8,550 nt of DNA from Acidobacteriota bacterium (GTDB lineage Bacteria; Acidobacteriota; Terriglobia; Bryobacterales; JACQDG01): the NCBI GenBank assembly GCA_016201185.1, contig JACQDG010000030.1, forward strand, positions 1-8,550, read 5' to 3'. Shown one piece after another: positions 1 through 6,715 of the stretch. The notes below the pieces were generated by a model. That model saw only the letters and a list, made by a program, of their open reading frames with translations, did not search any database and was not told the DNA's origin. Every line of letters begins with the position of its first letter. Position 1 is the first letter of the stretch. Position numbers and translations under genes: made by a program.

Positions 1-4
1 CGCC

Positions 5-1297
5 CTAGCGTACCCAGTAGCAGGGCTTGGATTCTTCGCACAGCACGGCGCGGAAGCCGGCCGGCAGGTGCTTCTTGGTCCACGCGGCGCCGTTGACGAA
101 GCAGGGTTTGGTCCAGGCCTCGCTGTCCAGTGTCTTGGGGGCCAGCACGGAGACTGACAACATACCCTGGGCGGGGTAGCCGGTGCGGGGGTCCATCAGG
201 TGGCTGTAAATTTTTCCTTCAGCCTCGAAAAATTTCTCATAATTGCCGGAAGTGGAGAGCGAATCGTCCTTCAAATAGACCTCGGCCACGGTGATTTTCT
301 CGACCTTGGGATCGCGGATGCGGACGTACCAGCCTTGGGCGCCGGGGGGCGCGCCCAGGGCGTAGATGCTGCTGCCGGCGGCGCTGACCAGGGCGATCTC
401 GACGCCCGCTTCGTGCAGCACATCGACCATCTTGTCGACGGCATACCCCTTGCCGATGCCCCCGGGGTCGAGCTCCATCCCCGGCAGGTCGAAGCTCACC
501 GTGCGGCGCTCGGGGTCGAGCCGGATGTGCCGGTAGCCGATGCTGCGCAGGGCGTGCTCCACCTGGGCGCGGTCGGGAAGGCGGCCGGAGCCCTTGTAGA
601 ATCCCCACAGCTTCATGAGCGGCCCGACGGTCCAATCGAAGGCTCCCTCGCTCAGCCGGCTGTACTCCTGGCATTTCTCGAGTAAATCGAACATTTCAGG
701 GGAAACCTTCACCGGCCGCTGCGCCGCCTCGCGGTTGATCTCGCTCAGCTCGCTCGAGGGCCGGTAGTTGCTGAGCATCTGGTCGAGCCGGCGGACTTCC
801 TGAAAGGCCGCCTCCACCGCCGCCGAAAGCTGGGCGCGATCTTCCCCATAGGCGGCGATGGTGTAGAGGCCGCCCATGGCCGAGGCCGAAGCTTCGTAAC
901 GGACGAGCTCCGCCCGCAGCCCGGAGCAGAGCAGGAGCAGCACGATGAGGGGCGTGCGTTTCTTGATGCGCTCGAGCAGCGTTTCCACCCGCCGGGCATG
1001 TTGCGGACCATGGTCGATCGTGAAGCGCAGCTCGGGGGTGTGGCGGAGCTGGAGGAGGGCCGCCAGCTCACGGCGCAGGAAATGCCCGGCGCTCTCCAGC
1101 CCGCGCAGGCAATCCTTTTCGCTGGCTTCCTTGTCGACAGGGCAGACCCGGACCTGGGCCTGTTTCCCGTCCGGAGAGACGCTTACACTGGTGACGGTGA
1201 CGGAGCCCACGCGCGGGTCGGCCACTTCGTTCTCGATCAACTCGGCCAGCTCGGCGCGAATCTGCTCGGCCACACGATCCATTCGTCTGCCGTGCAT
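5..1297 (-). CDS. rbfA: RbfA-ApbE fusion frame: ribosome-binding factor A followed by FAD:protein FMN transferase-like domain
   Basis: One uninterrupted 430-codon frame ending in TAG. Residues 1-113 look like a whole RbfA (opening RVAEQIRAELAELI, then ADPRV, and HTPELRF near the end), the small KH-fold factor that binds 30S subunits during late 16S maturation. Residues 114-129 (RTPLIVLLLLCSGLRA) look like the n- and h-region of a Sec signal peptide or a membrane segment. Residues 140-415 resemble ApbE, which attaches FMN to Thr/Ser of exported redox subunits such as RnfG/NqrC: LDPGGIGKGYAVDK at 276-289, STSGNYEKFF at 348-357, and HLMDPRTGYPA at 366-376. RbfA is normally about 110-140 residues and ApbE about 300-350, so both parts are near full length. 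The gene lies 62 bases after the ylxP-like gene, the usual place for rbfA. The start at 1297 gives MHGRRMDRVAEQ; Met6 (1282) is an alternative. No clear Shine-Dalgarno is visible for either. The frame may make a true fusion, or two products via an internal start. Domain identities are firm; the biological meaning of the fusion is not. Confidence 0.87.
   Translation of the reverse strand: MHGRRMDRVAEQIRAELAELIENEVADPRVGSVTVTSVSVSPDGKQAQVRVCPVDKEASEKDCLRGLESAGHFLRRELAALLQLRHTPELRFTIDHGPQHARRVETLLERIKKRTPLIVLLLLCSGLRAELVRYEASASAMGGLYTIAAYGEDRAQLSAAVEAAFQEVRRLDQMLSNYRPSSELSEINREAAQRPVKVSPEMFDLLEKCQEYSRLSEGAFDWTVGPLMKLWGFYKGSGRLPDRAQVEHALRSIGYRHIRLDPERRTVSFDLPGMELDPGGIGKGYAVDKMVDVLHEAGVEIALVSAAGSSIYALGAPPGAQGWYVRIRDPKVEKITVAEVYLKDDSLSTSGNYEKFFEAEGKIYSHLMDPRTGYPAQGMLSVSVLAPKTLDSEAWTKPCFVNGAAWTKKHLPAGFRAVLCEESKPCYWVR
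986..988 (-). other. Candidate internal GTG start for a separate exported ApbE
   Basis: Codon 104 of the fusion frame is GTG (plus positions 986-988). Starting there would give a 327-residue protein opening METLLERIKKRTPLIVLLLL, a good signal-peptide layout: a basic n-region, a hydrophobic core, and a possible cleavage after LRA. A length of 327 fits stand-alone ApbE. The bases just upstream read CGGCGG directly against the GTG, which is not a well-spaced Shine-Dalgarno, so initiation here is only a possibility. RbfA would still lack its own stop codon. Confidence 0.3.
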
Positions 1298-1301
1298 AAA
1301 A

Positions 1302-1340
1302 CCAGGCGCCAGGTGTCAGGCAAGCGCCAGACCCCCAGGT
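1302..1340. repeat. Short CAGG-core direct repeats in the ylxP-rbfA spacer
   Basis: The 62-base spacer between the ylxP-like gene and rbfA holds CAGG cores at 1303, 1310, 1317 and 1336, and a CAGA variant at 1328. The steps are therefore 7, 7, 11 and 8 bases. The first two copies overlap a GGCGCC palindrome at 1305-1310. It looks like a degenerate short tandem repeat rather than a coding remnant. No promoter or terminator is evident in it. Confidence 0.45.
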
Positions 1341-1359
1341 TCTACCCTTCGACTCACCT

Positions 1360-1644
1360 CTAGAAGAACTCTTTCTCCGCCCCGACCAGGATCGGTCCGA
1401 GCAAATTGGCGGCCTCGATTTCCACCCGCTGCAGAACCTCCTCCACGCGCGGGCGGTCGCCGGCCAGGGTGACGACCCCGATCACGGCCCGCTGCCAGCT
1501 CTCCTGGTGGTCGATTTCGGCGGCGGCCACGTTGAACCTGGCGCGCAGGCGATCCTTCAGGCTGCGGACCACCTGTCGCTTGTCTTTCAGGGAGTGCGAG
1601 TGCTCGATGCGCAGATCGAGGGTGAGAACGCCAATGGTCGCCAT
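1360..1644 (-). CDS. ylxP: YlxP-like DUF503 family protein
   Basis: A 94-residue protein of the DUF503/YlxP family, matching the family's usual size of about 90-100 residues. It opens with the typical beta strand (IGVLTLDLRIEHSHSLKDKRQVVRS), in which the H-SLKDKR motif at residues 15-23 is the family hallmark. It continues with RARFNVAAAEID (35-45) and a helix-strand second half with the ferredoxin-like pattern. The molecular role is not settled. The genes sit conservatively between infB and rbfA, which suggests a role in ribosome assembly or translation, and that is exactly the context here. It starts 31 bases after infB ends, with no strong ribosome binding site visible, so it is probably read from the operon transcript. 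It lies in the cytoplasm, as no signal or membrane segment is present. Confidence 0.9.
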   Translation of the reverse strand: MATIGVLTLDLRIEHSHSLKDKRQVVRSLKDRLRARFNVAAAEIDHQESWQRAVIGVVTLAGDRPRVEEVLQRVEIEAANLLGPILVGAEKEFF

Positions 1645-1675
1645 GGCGGCAGGGAAACCGGGAAGATCGTCCAGT

Positions 1676-4540
1676 TTATACCAGGACTTCGCTGGCCACT
1701 TTTTCGGTTACGAAAGCCTCAATGATGTCGCCCTGCTTGAGGTCGGAGAAGTTAGTGAGCGTCACGCCGCACTCGAAGCTGTTCTTCACCTCGCCGACGT
1801 CATCCTTGAAGCGGCGCAGGGACGCCACCTTGCCGGTATAGACTACTACGTTGTCGCGCAGCAGGCGGACCTCGCTTTCGCGCGTCAGGCGGCCCTCCTG
1901 CACCATGCAGCCGGCCACCACGCCGACCTTGGGAATACGGAAGGTCTCCCGCACCTCGGCCTTGCCCAGGAAGATCTCCTTGATCACCGGCTCGAGCGGG
2001 CCGGCCATGGCTCGCCGGATCTCGTCGGTTACGTCGTAGATGACGGTGTGCAGCCGGATGTCGACGCTCTCCCGCTCGGCTAGCGCTGCGGCGCTGCGCT
2101 CCGGCCGGACGTTGAAGCCGACGATGATGGCGTTGGAGGTGGCGGCCAGCAGAACGTCGGACTCCGAGATGGCGCCCACACCGCTGTGGATGATCCGCAT
2201 TTTCACCTTGTCGGTGGAGAGCCTCTGCAAGGTGTCGGCAAGGACTTCCACCGACCCGGTCACGTCGCACTTCAGAATAATGAGCAGCTCCTTGACCTCG
2301 CCGCTGCGCATCTGCTCGTGCAGGGCCTCGAGCGTCATCCGGGCGCTCTTGGCGATAGAAAGCTCGCGGGCCTTCGATTCGCGATAACCGACGATCTGTT
2401 TGGCCTTGGCGGTGTCGGTGACGACCTGGAAGGAATCGCCGGGCGCGGGCACGTCCTCCAGGCCGAGCACGACCACGGGAGTGGCGGGGGGCGCCTCTTT
2501 AACAATCCGGCCCAGATCGTCCAGCATGGCGCGCACTTTGCCGAAGACCTGACCGACGATGAAAAAATCGCCCACGCGGAGGGTCCCGTTTTCGACCAGC
2601 ACGGTAGCCACCGGACCCTGGCCGCGGTCCAGCTTGGCCTCAAGCACGGAACCTGTGGCCGGACGGCCAGGGTTAGCCTTGAGCTCCAGCATCTCCGACA
2701 TCAGCAGGACCATTTCCAGCAGAAGCTCCAGGTTGGTCTTGGTCTTGGCCGAAACGGAGACCATGACGGTTTCACCGCCCCAACTCTCGGCCAGCAAGCC
2801 GCGGTCAGCCAGTTGCTGTTTGACGCGCTCGGGCTGCGCGTCCGGCTTGTCGATCTTGTTGATGGCCACCAGGATCGGCACTTTGGCCGCGCGGGCATGG
2901 TCGATTGCCTCGAGCGTTTGCGGCATGACGCCGTCATCGGCGGCCACCACCAGGATCACGAGGTCGGTGACCTTGGCGCCCCGGGCTCGCATCCGGGTGA
3001 AAGCCTCGTGGCCGGGCGTGTCGATGAAGACGATCTTGCGACCCTTGTGCTCCACCTGGTAAGCGCCAATGGCCTGGGTGATGCCGCCGGCTTCCCTGTC
3101 CGCGACGTGCGTTTCCCGAATGGCGTCCAGCAGCGAGGTCTTGCCATGGTCGACGTGACCCATAACGGTGACAACCGCAGCTCGCGACTGCAAGTCCTTG
3201 GCGTCCTCGGCCAGCTCCACGTCCTGCATAGCCTCTTCCTCGAAGCTGACGGTAGCGGTGGAAGCGCCGAACTGGCGGGCCAGATCGTTGGCCATCTGCG
3301 AGTCCAGCGTCTGGTTGATGGTAGCGAAGACTCCCTTGTCCACCAGCTTCTTGATGACGAGGCTGGCCTTGATACCCAGCTTTTCAGAAAGCTCCTTGAC
3401 GGTGACGCCCTCACTCACAGTGATCTCGCGAGTGATGGGAGGCGGCGGCTCGGGCATCTGCGCGACCGGGGTGAGGCGCCGGCGCCCAAGGAATTTCTTT
3501 TCCTGCTCCAACTCGCGGTCGCGGACGGCGCGCTGGGCGCGAGCGGGGCCGCCGGGCCGGTGCGCGCGGCGCTGGTCAGCACCCCCCGGTGGCGCCCCGA
3601 CGGCCGGAGGAGCGATGCCCAGGCCAGCTCGGGGCTGCCGCGACGTGGGGTGCATGGGGCGGGGTCCGAGGCGCGTTCCGGGGACACCCATACCTCGCGC
3701 GGAGGCGGGCATTCCCGGGGTGGGCATGCCCGGCCGCTGCGGCATTCCCGGGCGATCGCGGTTGGGCCGCTCAAAGATCGGCTTGCCAGGAGTAGGCGGG
3801 GCCAACGGCTTCCGCATCCCCGGGGCCTGGACGGTCCCCGCCGTCGGCTGACCGGCCTGCCGGAGGCGGGGCGCTAAATCGGGCCTGGCTGGCACGACAG
3901 GGCGAACCGGCGGCTGGCCGGCCAGCGGTCGAGTCGCAACGGGTTGCTGGCCGGGAGCCAGCGCCGGACGGACATACGGGGCCGTGGGACGAACAGCCGG
4001 CGGTGGAGTCGCAGCGACTCCGGCCGGCAGCGGCGCCCGGGGCCCGGTGGCCGCCTGGCCCGGCGCGGTCGCGGTCGGAATGGGCCTTACCGAGGGCGTT
4101 GACACGCGCGGCGCGGCTGGGCCGGCGGGCCCCACGGCCGAAGGTATTTCTGATATCCGGGCGGCGCCCGGCGGCTCGACGACCGGGGGAGGTGCCTGGA
4201 CCAGAGGCGGCGCAAGAGGCGCGCCGGGGGCGCGCAAAGGAGGCTTCACGGGGTGAGCGCCAGCAACCGGCAGCCGAACTGCCGCCGGAGGAACAATCGT
4301 GGAGGAGGCCGGCGCAGGCGGCGGCGGGGCGGCCAGCGGGACTTCGGCGTGGGCCGGCTCGGCAGCAACCTGGGCGCCGCCATTTTTGAAATGCTTGCGT
4401 ACTTTCCCGGCACTGTCCTCATCCAGAGAACTGGAATGCGTTTTCTTATCGGTGATCCCCAGCGTGGGCAGGAATTCCAGGATCAAGTTCGCCTTGACTT
4501 CCAGTTCCCGGGCCAGTTCATTGATTCGAATCTTTTCCAT
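1676..4540 (-). CDS. infB: Translation initiation factor IF-2
   Basis: A 954-residue translational GTPase that brings initiator fMet-tRNA to the 30S P site and promotes subunit joining. An IF2_N-type domain lies at residues 1-51 (EKIRINELARELEVKANLILEFL). Residues 55-345 form a long linker rich in Pro, Ala and Arg, with PGMP repeats around 264-278. A second IF2_N-like domain is at 372-425 (VTVKELSEKLGIKASLVIKKL). The GTPase domain follows: G1 GHVDHGKT 461-468, G2 GGITQ 485-489, G3 DTPG 507-510, G4 NKID 561-564, G5 SAK 597-599. Domains II, III and the fMet-tRNA-binding C-terminal domain follow to the end (FECGVTLTNFSDLKQGDIIEAF at 922-943). The length is slightly above the E. coli protein (890), and the difference is mostly linker. 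The ATG at 4540 is chosen because it gives the exact family N-terminus. A GGAG lies too far upstream (about 19 bases) to be an ordinary ribosome binding site; a possible leader hairpin sits between. Confidence 0.98.
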   Translation of the reverse strand: MEKIRINELARELEVKANLILEFLPTLGITDKKTHSSSLDEDSAGKVRKHFKNGGAQVAAEPAHAEVPLAAPPPPAPASSTIVPPAAVRLPVAGAHPVKPPLRAPGAPLAPPLVQAPPPVVEPPGAARISEIPSAVGPAGPAAPRVSTPSVRPIPTATAPGQAATGPRAPLPAGVAATPPPAVRPTAPYVRPALAPGQQPVATRPLAGQPPVRPVVPARPDLAPRLRQAGQPTAGTVQAPGMRKPLAPPTPGKPIFERPNRDRPGMPQRPGMPTPGMPASARGMGVPGTRLGPRPMHPTSRQPRAGLGIAPPAVGAPPGGADQRRAHRPGGPARAQRAVRDRELEQEKKFLGRRRLTPVAQMPEPPPPITREITVSEGVTVKELSEKLGIKASLVIKKLVDKGVFATINQTLDSQMANDLARQFGASTATVSFEEEAMQDVELAEDAKDLQSRAAVVTVMGHVDHGKTSLLDAIRETHVADREAGGITQAIGAYQVEHKGRKIVFIDTPGHEAFTRMRARGAKVTDLVILVVAADDGVMPQTLEAIDHARAAKVPILVAINKIDKPDAQPERVKQQLADRGLLAESWGGETVMVSVSAKTKTNLELLLEMVLLMSEMLELKANPGRPATGSVLEAKLDRGQGPVATVLVENGTLRVGDFFIVGQVFGKVRAMLDDLGRIVKEAPPATPVVVLGLEDVPAPGDSFQVVTDTAKAKQIVGYRESKARELSIAKSARMTLEALHEQMRSGEVKELLIILKCDVTGSVEVLADTLQRLSTDKVKMRIIHSGVGAISESDVLLAATSNAIIVGFNVRPERSAAALAERESVDIRLHTVIYDVTDEIRRAMAGPLEPVIKEIFLGKAEVRETFRIPKVGVVAGCMVQEGRLTRESEVRLLRDNVVVYTGKVASLRRFKDDVGEVKNSFECGVTLTNFSDLKQGDIIEAFVTEKVASEVLV

Positions 4541-4639
4541 ACTAGAAATACGTAAGCTGCTCCAAAATGGCGGTTATGTGCTCATATTTCTAACCCCGCG
4601 AAACGCGCACAAAACATGCTTTCGCCTCCGCCAGCCTGC
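4541..4639 (-). other. nusA-infB spacer lacking ylxR and L7Ae-like genes
   Basis: The 99 bases between the nusA stop and the infB start contain no reading frame resembling ylxR (DUF448) or the L7Ae-family gene found here in many bacteria. It is more A/T-rich near infB than the flanking genes. Besides the 4544-4591 stem-loop it holds a minor CGCG-AAA-CGCG inverted repeat near 4597-4607. No convincing promoter was seen. Confidence 0.6.
4544..4591 (-). promoter_or_regulatory. Potential stem-loop directly upstream of infB start
   Basis: In the transcript the 5' arm (plus 4591-4580, AGAAATATGAGC) can pair with the 3' arm (plus 4557-4544, GCTTACGTATTTCT). The stem has 12 pairs, including one G-U, with a 2-base CG bulge. 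The loop is about 22 bases (4558-4579) and contains GGAG (4560-4563). The stem ends three bases before the infB ATG. No U-tract follows, so it is not a terminator. It could control infB translation or be a processing site. This is read by eye, with no folding energy computed. Confidence 0.4.
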
Positions 4640-6178
4640 CTATCCCGTGGTGTCCTTCGGAGTAGACTCTTCCTGCGCCGCGGGCGTGGATTCCACGCTG
4701 GGCGACGAGGCGCTGGGTGCGTCCAGTTGCCCCAAAGTGTTTATTTTATCAGATTCTTGCGGCTCCAGAGGCGGGACCGGCTCGATCTGGGCCGGCGCCT
4801 CGACGGCTTCCGGCGCAGCGGGGGCCTCTCCGGCCGCCCGTTCTTCGGGTGCTTCCGCTACACCTTCCGCCGAAGTTGCTTCTTCAGCAGAGACTTCTTC
4901 CGCGGGCGGCTCCTCGAACTGCGCGTAGTAACTCTGAATCGCCGTGCGGATCTTTTCGACCATCTTCGGGCCGATGCCTTGTATCTCCTCGAGCTCCTCG
5001 GGGGTCATATCGCTGACGCGCTCGACCGAAGTGGCCCCAGTCTCGTTCAGCTTCTCCACCAGCCTCTCGGTCAGGCCATGATCCAGCAAGATGGAGACCG
5101 GAGTGCCGGGAGAAACCAGGGCTGCCATGGCCGATTCCACCTCCTGACGCTTCTCCTCTTCGCTCTTGATGTCGATGCGCCATCCCATCAGCTTGGCCGC
5201 CAGCCGCACGTTCTGGCCCTTCTTCCCGATGGCCAGCGAGAGCTGGGTGTCGTCGACAATCACCTCCAGGTGCTTCTCGATGGGGTCGAGGATAGCCACC
5301 CGGCTGATTTTGGCCGGGCTGAGGGCGTTGGTGGCCTGCTCGACCGCATCCTCGGAGTACTCGATGATGTCGATCTTTTCCCCGCGCAGCTCGCGAATGA
5401 TGGATTGCACGCGCATCCCCTTCATGCCCACGCAGGCGCCCACGCTGTCCACGTCCCGGTCACGCGACTGGACGGCGATCTTGGTCCGCTCGCCGGCTTC
5501 GCGCGCGCAGGCCTTGATGATGACCGTGCCGTCGTAAATCTCCGGCACCTCCTGCTCGAACAGGCGCATCACCAGCTCCGGAGCGGCGCGCGAAACCACT
5601 ACACCAGGGCCGCGGCTGAACTTGTCCACCGCCTTGATGACGGCCCGGATGCGATCGCCCGGGGCGAAGCTTTCGGCCTTGGATTGCTCGCGGCGCGGCA
5701 GGCGAGCCTCCGTGCGCCCCAAGTCCACCACTAGGTCGGGGCCTTCGCCCCGCTTCACCACGCAATTCACCAGCTCGCCCACCCGGCCGGAGAACTCGCC
5801 GAAGATGGTCTCCCGCTCGGCCTTGCGGATTTTCTGAAAAATCACCTGTTTGGCCGTCTGCGCCGAGATACGTCCCAATACATCGGTCGGCTTGACGATG
5901 CGAATTTCGCTTTCTGGTTGCGCCTCGGGATTGAAGCGCCGGGCCTCCTCCAGGCTCATTTCCTTAACCGGGTTGGTGACCACCTCCACCGCTTTCTTCA
6001 CCGCGTAGACGTCGATCTGTCCCGTCCGTTCGTTGAGCTCCGCCACCAGATCTTCGGTGGTCTTGTAGTATTTCCGCGCGGCCACCAAAATGGCGTCCTT
6101 GACCGCGTCGAGGACGATCTGCGTGTCGATGCCCGTCTCCCGGCTCAGCAGCTCGATCGAATCGTATAAAGTCGCCAT
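4640..6178 (-). CDS. nusA: Transcription termination/antitermination factor NusA
   Basis: A 512-residue RNA-polymerase-associated factor that stimulates pausing and intrinsic termination and takes part in antitermination complexes. The N-terminal polymerase-binding domain is at 1-127 (ATLYDSIELLSRETGI; ARKYYKTTEDL). An S1 RNA-binding domain follows at about 130-198 (GELVNCVVKRGEGPDLVVDLG). KH1 is at about 205-275, with the GMKG loop at 251-254 inside GACVGMKGMRVQSI. KH2 is at about 280-345, with GKKG at 318-321. A helix-hairpin-helix-like stretch (TPEELEEIQGIGPKMVEKI) covers 392-410. Residues 421-512 are a low-complexity tail rich in Glu, Ala, Pro and Ser. The C-terminus thus differs from the two acidic repeats of E. 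coli NusA. The start at 6178 lies nine bases after the rimP stop, with AGAGG four bases upstream of the ATG, so translation is probably coupled to rimP. Confidence 0.97.
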   Translation of the reverse strand: MATLYDSIELLSRETGIDTQIVLDAVKDAILVAARKYYKTTEDLVAELNERTGQIDVYAVKKAVEVVTNPVKEMSLEEARRFNPEAQPESEIRIVKPTDVLGRISAQTAKQVIFQKIRKAERETIFGEFSGRVGELVNCVVKRGEGPDLVVDLGRTEARLPRREQSKAESFAPGDRIRAVIKAVDKFSRGPGVVVSRAAPELVMRLFEQEVPEIYDGTVIIKACAREAGERTKIAVQSRDRDVDSVGACVGMKGMRVQSIIRELRGEKIDIIEYSEDAVEQATNALSPAKISRVAILDPIEKHLEVIVDDTQLSLAIGKKGQNVRLAAKLMGWRIDIKSEEEKRQEVESAMAALVSPGTPVSILLDHGLTERLVEKLNETGATSVERVSDMTPEELEEIQGIGPKMVEKIRTAIQSYYAQFEEPPAEEVSAEEATSAEGVAEAPEERAAGEAPAAPEAVEAPAQIEPVPPLEPQESDKINTLGQLDAPSASSPSVESTPAAQEESTPKDTTG

Positions 6179-6181
6179 GAG

Positions 6182-6187
6182 ACCTCT
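6182..6187 (-). promoter_or_regulatory. Ribosome binding site of nusA
   Basis: The transcript reads AAAGAGGTCTC followed by the nusA ATG. The purine-rich AGAGG sits in the 9-base rimP-nusA gap, which supports the ATG at 6178. Confidence 0.7.
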
Positions 6188-6652
6188 TTAAAACTCCACA
6201 ACCAGCCGCGCCGTCTGCACTTCTTCCAGGGGAAATTGAACGCGCCGGCCGCCCTCTACCTCCAGCCCCACCTGGCCCGCTTCGAACTCGGCCAACCGGC
6301 CGACGAAGTGGCGGCGGCCGTCGACCGGAGCGCGCAGGCTGACCTTCGCCTTCTTGCCCAGGAAGCGCTGGTAATCGGCCGGCTTCAGCAGCTTGCGGTC
6401 CAGGCCCGGGGAGGAGACTTCCAGGGTGTAGCGCACCGGAATGACTTCCTCCACGTCCAGGATGACGCCCACTTGCCGGGAGACCATCTCGCAGTCCGAC
6501 AGCGTAACGCCCCCCTCTTTATCGATAAATATCCGCAACACCCAGTTGTTCCCTCCACCCTTCCATTCCACTTCGACCAGCTCCAGGCCTTCCGAGGAGG
6601 TCACCCTCCGCGCGATCTCGGTCACTTTCTCGATGATGGTCGTCGCGGACAT
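6188..6652 (-). CDS. rimP: Ribosome maturation factor RimP
   Basis: A 154-residue cytoplasmic factor needed for 30S subunit maturation, at the usual family length of about 150. The N-terminal domain covers residues 1-84 and shows SSEGLELVEVEWKGGGNNWVLRIFID, then GVTLSDCEMVSRQVGVILD, then YTLEVSSPGLDRKL, the classic RimP signature. The C-terminal SH3-like domain (about 88-154) contains GRLAEFEAGQVGLEVEGGRRVQFPLEEVQTARLVVEF. I chose ATG 6652 (MSATTIIEKVTEIARRV), which matches the family start. An in-frame ATG at 6715 would add 21 unrelated residues, translated through the leader hairpin, and lies at the promoter -10 candidate. No good Shine-Dalgarno precedes 6652; the leader there is U-rich. 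First gene of the rimP-nusA-infB-ylxP-rbfA operon. Confidence 0.95.
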   Translation of the reverse strand: MSATTIIEKVTEIARRVTSSEGLELVEVEWKGGGNNWVLRIFIDKEGGVTLSDCEMVSRQVGVILDVEEVIPVRYTLEVSSPGLDRKLLKPADYQRFLGKKAKVSLRAPVDGRRHFVGRLAEFEAGQVGLEVEGGRRVQFPLEEVQTARLVVEF

Positions 6653-6663
6653 TTTCGCGCAAT

Positions 6664-6686
6664 AAAAAAGTGGGCTTGCGCCCACT
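6664..6686 (-). terminator. Intrinsic-terminator-like hairpin in the rimP leader (attenuator candidate)
   Basis: On the minus strand AGTGGGC (plus 6686-6680) and GCCCACT (plus 6675-6669) form a perfect 7-bp stem closed by a GCAA tetraloop of the stable GNRA class. A T-run (TTTTT, plus 6668-6664, plus the last stem T) and then ATT follow. This is a textbook factor-independent terminator for minus-strand transcripts. It lies 11 bases before the rimP ATG and after the promoter candidate, so it would stop leader transcripts unless something overrides it. No T-run follows on the plus strand. Confidence 0.75.
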
Positions 6687-6715
6687 GGAGAACTGCGCCA
6701 ATTACTCCCACCCAT

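Noticed and set aside
920..935. Cys124 of the fusion protein as a lipoprotein lipobox
   Set aside because: The residues before it are LLL. A lipobox needs a small residue (Gly, Ala or Ser) directly before the Cys, so an ordinary signal peptide or membrane segment is more likely.
2186..3877. 563-codon open frame on the plus strand opposite infB
   Set aside because: It is antisense to a certain IF-2 gene, its product shows no family motif, and it arises because high GC at third positions removes stops from the opposite strand.
4616..5734. 372-codon plus-strand open frame opposite nusA
   Set aside because: It is a shadow of nusA with Leu/Arg/Asp-rich sequence, no recognisable domain and no ribosome binding site.
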